A stretch of DNA of 6,715 nucleotides from an uncultured Anaerovibrio sp. (lineage in GTDB: Bacteria; Bacillota; Negativicutes; Selenomonadales; Selenomonadaceae), in NCBI GenBank assembly GCA_902785445.1, contig CACZYN010000106.1:1-6715 (forward strand). Reading direction: 5' to 3'. This document shows positions 6,341-6,715 of this stretch, piece after piece; the stretch's first letter is position 1; every line of letters starts with the position of its first letter. The notes under the pieces are model-generated. The model searched no databases. It worked only from the letters and a program-made list of their open reading frames with translations, and was not told the DNA's origin. Both the position numbers and the translations under genes were made by a program.

Positions 6341-6715
6341 TTAGTCTTCCTTAACCTTTTTCTTAACATGGGTACGAATAGACAATTCCTTCAGCTGCTT
6401 TTCGTCTACCTCAGAAGGAGCCTGGCTCATTACATCAGATGCACTCTGAGTCTTAGGGAAAGCGATTACGTCACGGATGGACTTGCGTTTAGCCATGAGC
6501 ATAACCAGACGATCCAAACCAAAGGCCAATCCGCCATGTGGTGGTGCACCATACTTAAAGGCATCCAGCATAAAGCCGAACTTCTCATGAGCAGCCTCTG
6601 GGGTCAAGCCGATAGCTTCAAATACCTTCTCCTGCAAATCGCCCTGATAAATACGGAGAGAACCGCCACCGATTTCCACGCCGTTAAGAACCATATCGTA
6701 AGCAATAGCCTTAAC
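6341..6715 (-). CDS. aspS: Aspartyl-tRNA synthetase, C-terminal part (5' end beyond window)
   Basis: Class II aminoacyl-tRNA synthetase that charges tRNA-Asp in the cytoplasm. Only the last 124 codons are in the window, entering in frame from the right edge with AYDMVLNG, continuous with the conserved VEIGGGSLRI block. Motif 3 is clear in GGLAFGLDRLVML, which carries the ATP-binding arginine. The block HEKFGFMLDAFKYGAPPHGG just before it is typical of bacterial AspRS, and DVIAFPKT follows it. The end is lysine-rich (VKKKVKED). The anticodon-binding domain is outside the window, so discriminating and non-discriminating forms cannot be told apart. A strong terminator follows. Confidence 0.96.
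   Translation of the reverse strand, partial: VKAIAYDMVLNGVEIGGGSLRIYQGDLQEKVFEAIGLTPEAAHEKFGFMLDAFKYGAPPHGGLAFGLDRLVMLMAKRKSIRDVIAFPKTQSASDVMSQAPSEVDEKQLKELSIRTHVKKKVKED

Noticed and set aside
1..6715. CRISPR array, insertion sequence, prophage or defence system
   Set aside because: No regularly spaced repeats, transposase or integrase, terminal inverted repeats or defence-family proteins are visible; the whole window is accounted for by recognisable genes.

Overview
All genes in this window lie on the minus strand, so the order of transcription runs from high to low coordinates. The gene set suggests a Gram-negative-type Firmicute of the Negativicutes (Selenomonas/Anaerovibrio-like). It has strong AGGAGG ribosome binding sites and a WecG/TagA glycosyltransferase of Firmicute style. 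It also has a short-form phosphatidylserine decarboxylase next to its synthase, and an EptA/CptA-like phosphoethanolamine (PEtN) transferase, which normally decorates lipopolysaccharide in cells with an outer membrane. This placement is inference from gene content; no rRNA or species marker is present.

Reading in transcription order: (1) the last 124 codons of aspS (aspartyl-tRNA synthetase) enter from the right edge (6715-6341) and are followed by a strong rho-independent terminator (6288-6316). (2) A tagA/wecG-family glycosyltransferase (6263-5535) follows, with its RBS directly abutting the terminator's T-run. (3) An AT-rich intergenic region (5534-5362) carries two candidate promoters, one a consensus extended -10. 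It leads into psd (5361-4723), pssA (4723-4019, start overlapping the psd stop by one base) and a membrane family-2 glycosyltransferase (3976-2702). (4) A terminator-like hairpin (2647-2675) lies just before queD (2623-2246), which is followed closely by queE (2235-1504) and by a PEtN transferase gene that starts at TTG (1489) and runs off the left edge.

Together the window covers envelope lipid and glycan chemistry plus part of queuosine precursor synthesis. PssA makes phosphatidylserine from CDP-diacylglycerol and Psd decarboxylates it to phosphatidylethanolamine (PE). PE is the donor lipid for PEtN transferases such as the one at the left edge. The two glycosyltransferases probably build cell-surface polysaccharide. 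QueD and QueE make 6-carboxy-tetrahydropterin and then 7-carboxy-7-deazaguanine. I found no CRISPR array, insertion sequence, tRNA, rRNA, prophage or obvious horizontally acquired island, and no gene-free stretch over 300 bases. I see no convincing undescribed system. The points most worth a second look are the terminator-abutting-RBS arrangement seen twice, the PEtN transferase that lacks the usual disulfide cysteines, and the linkage of PE synthesis to PE consumption.
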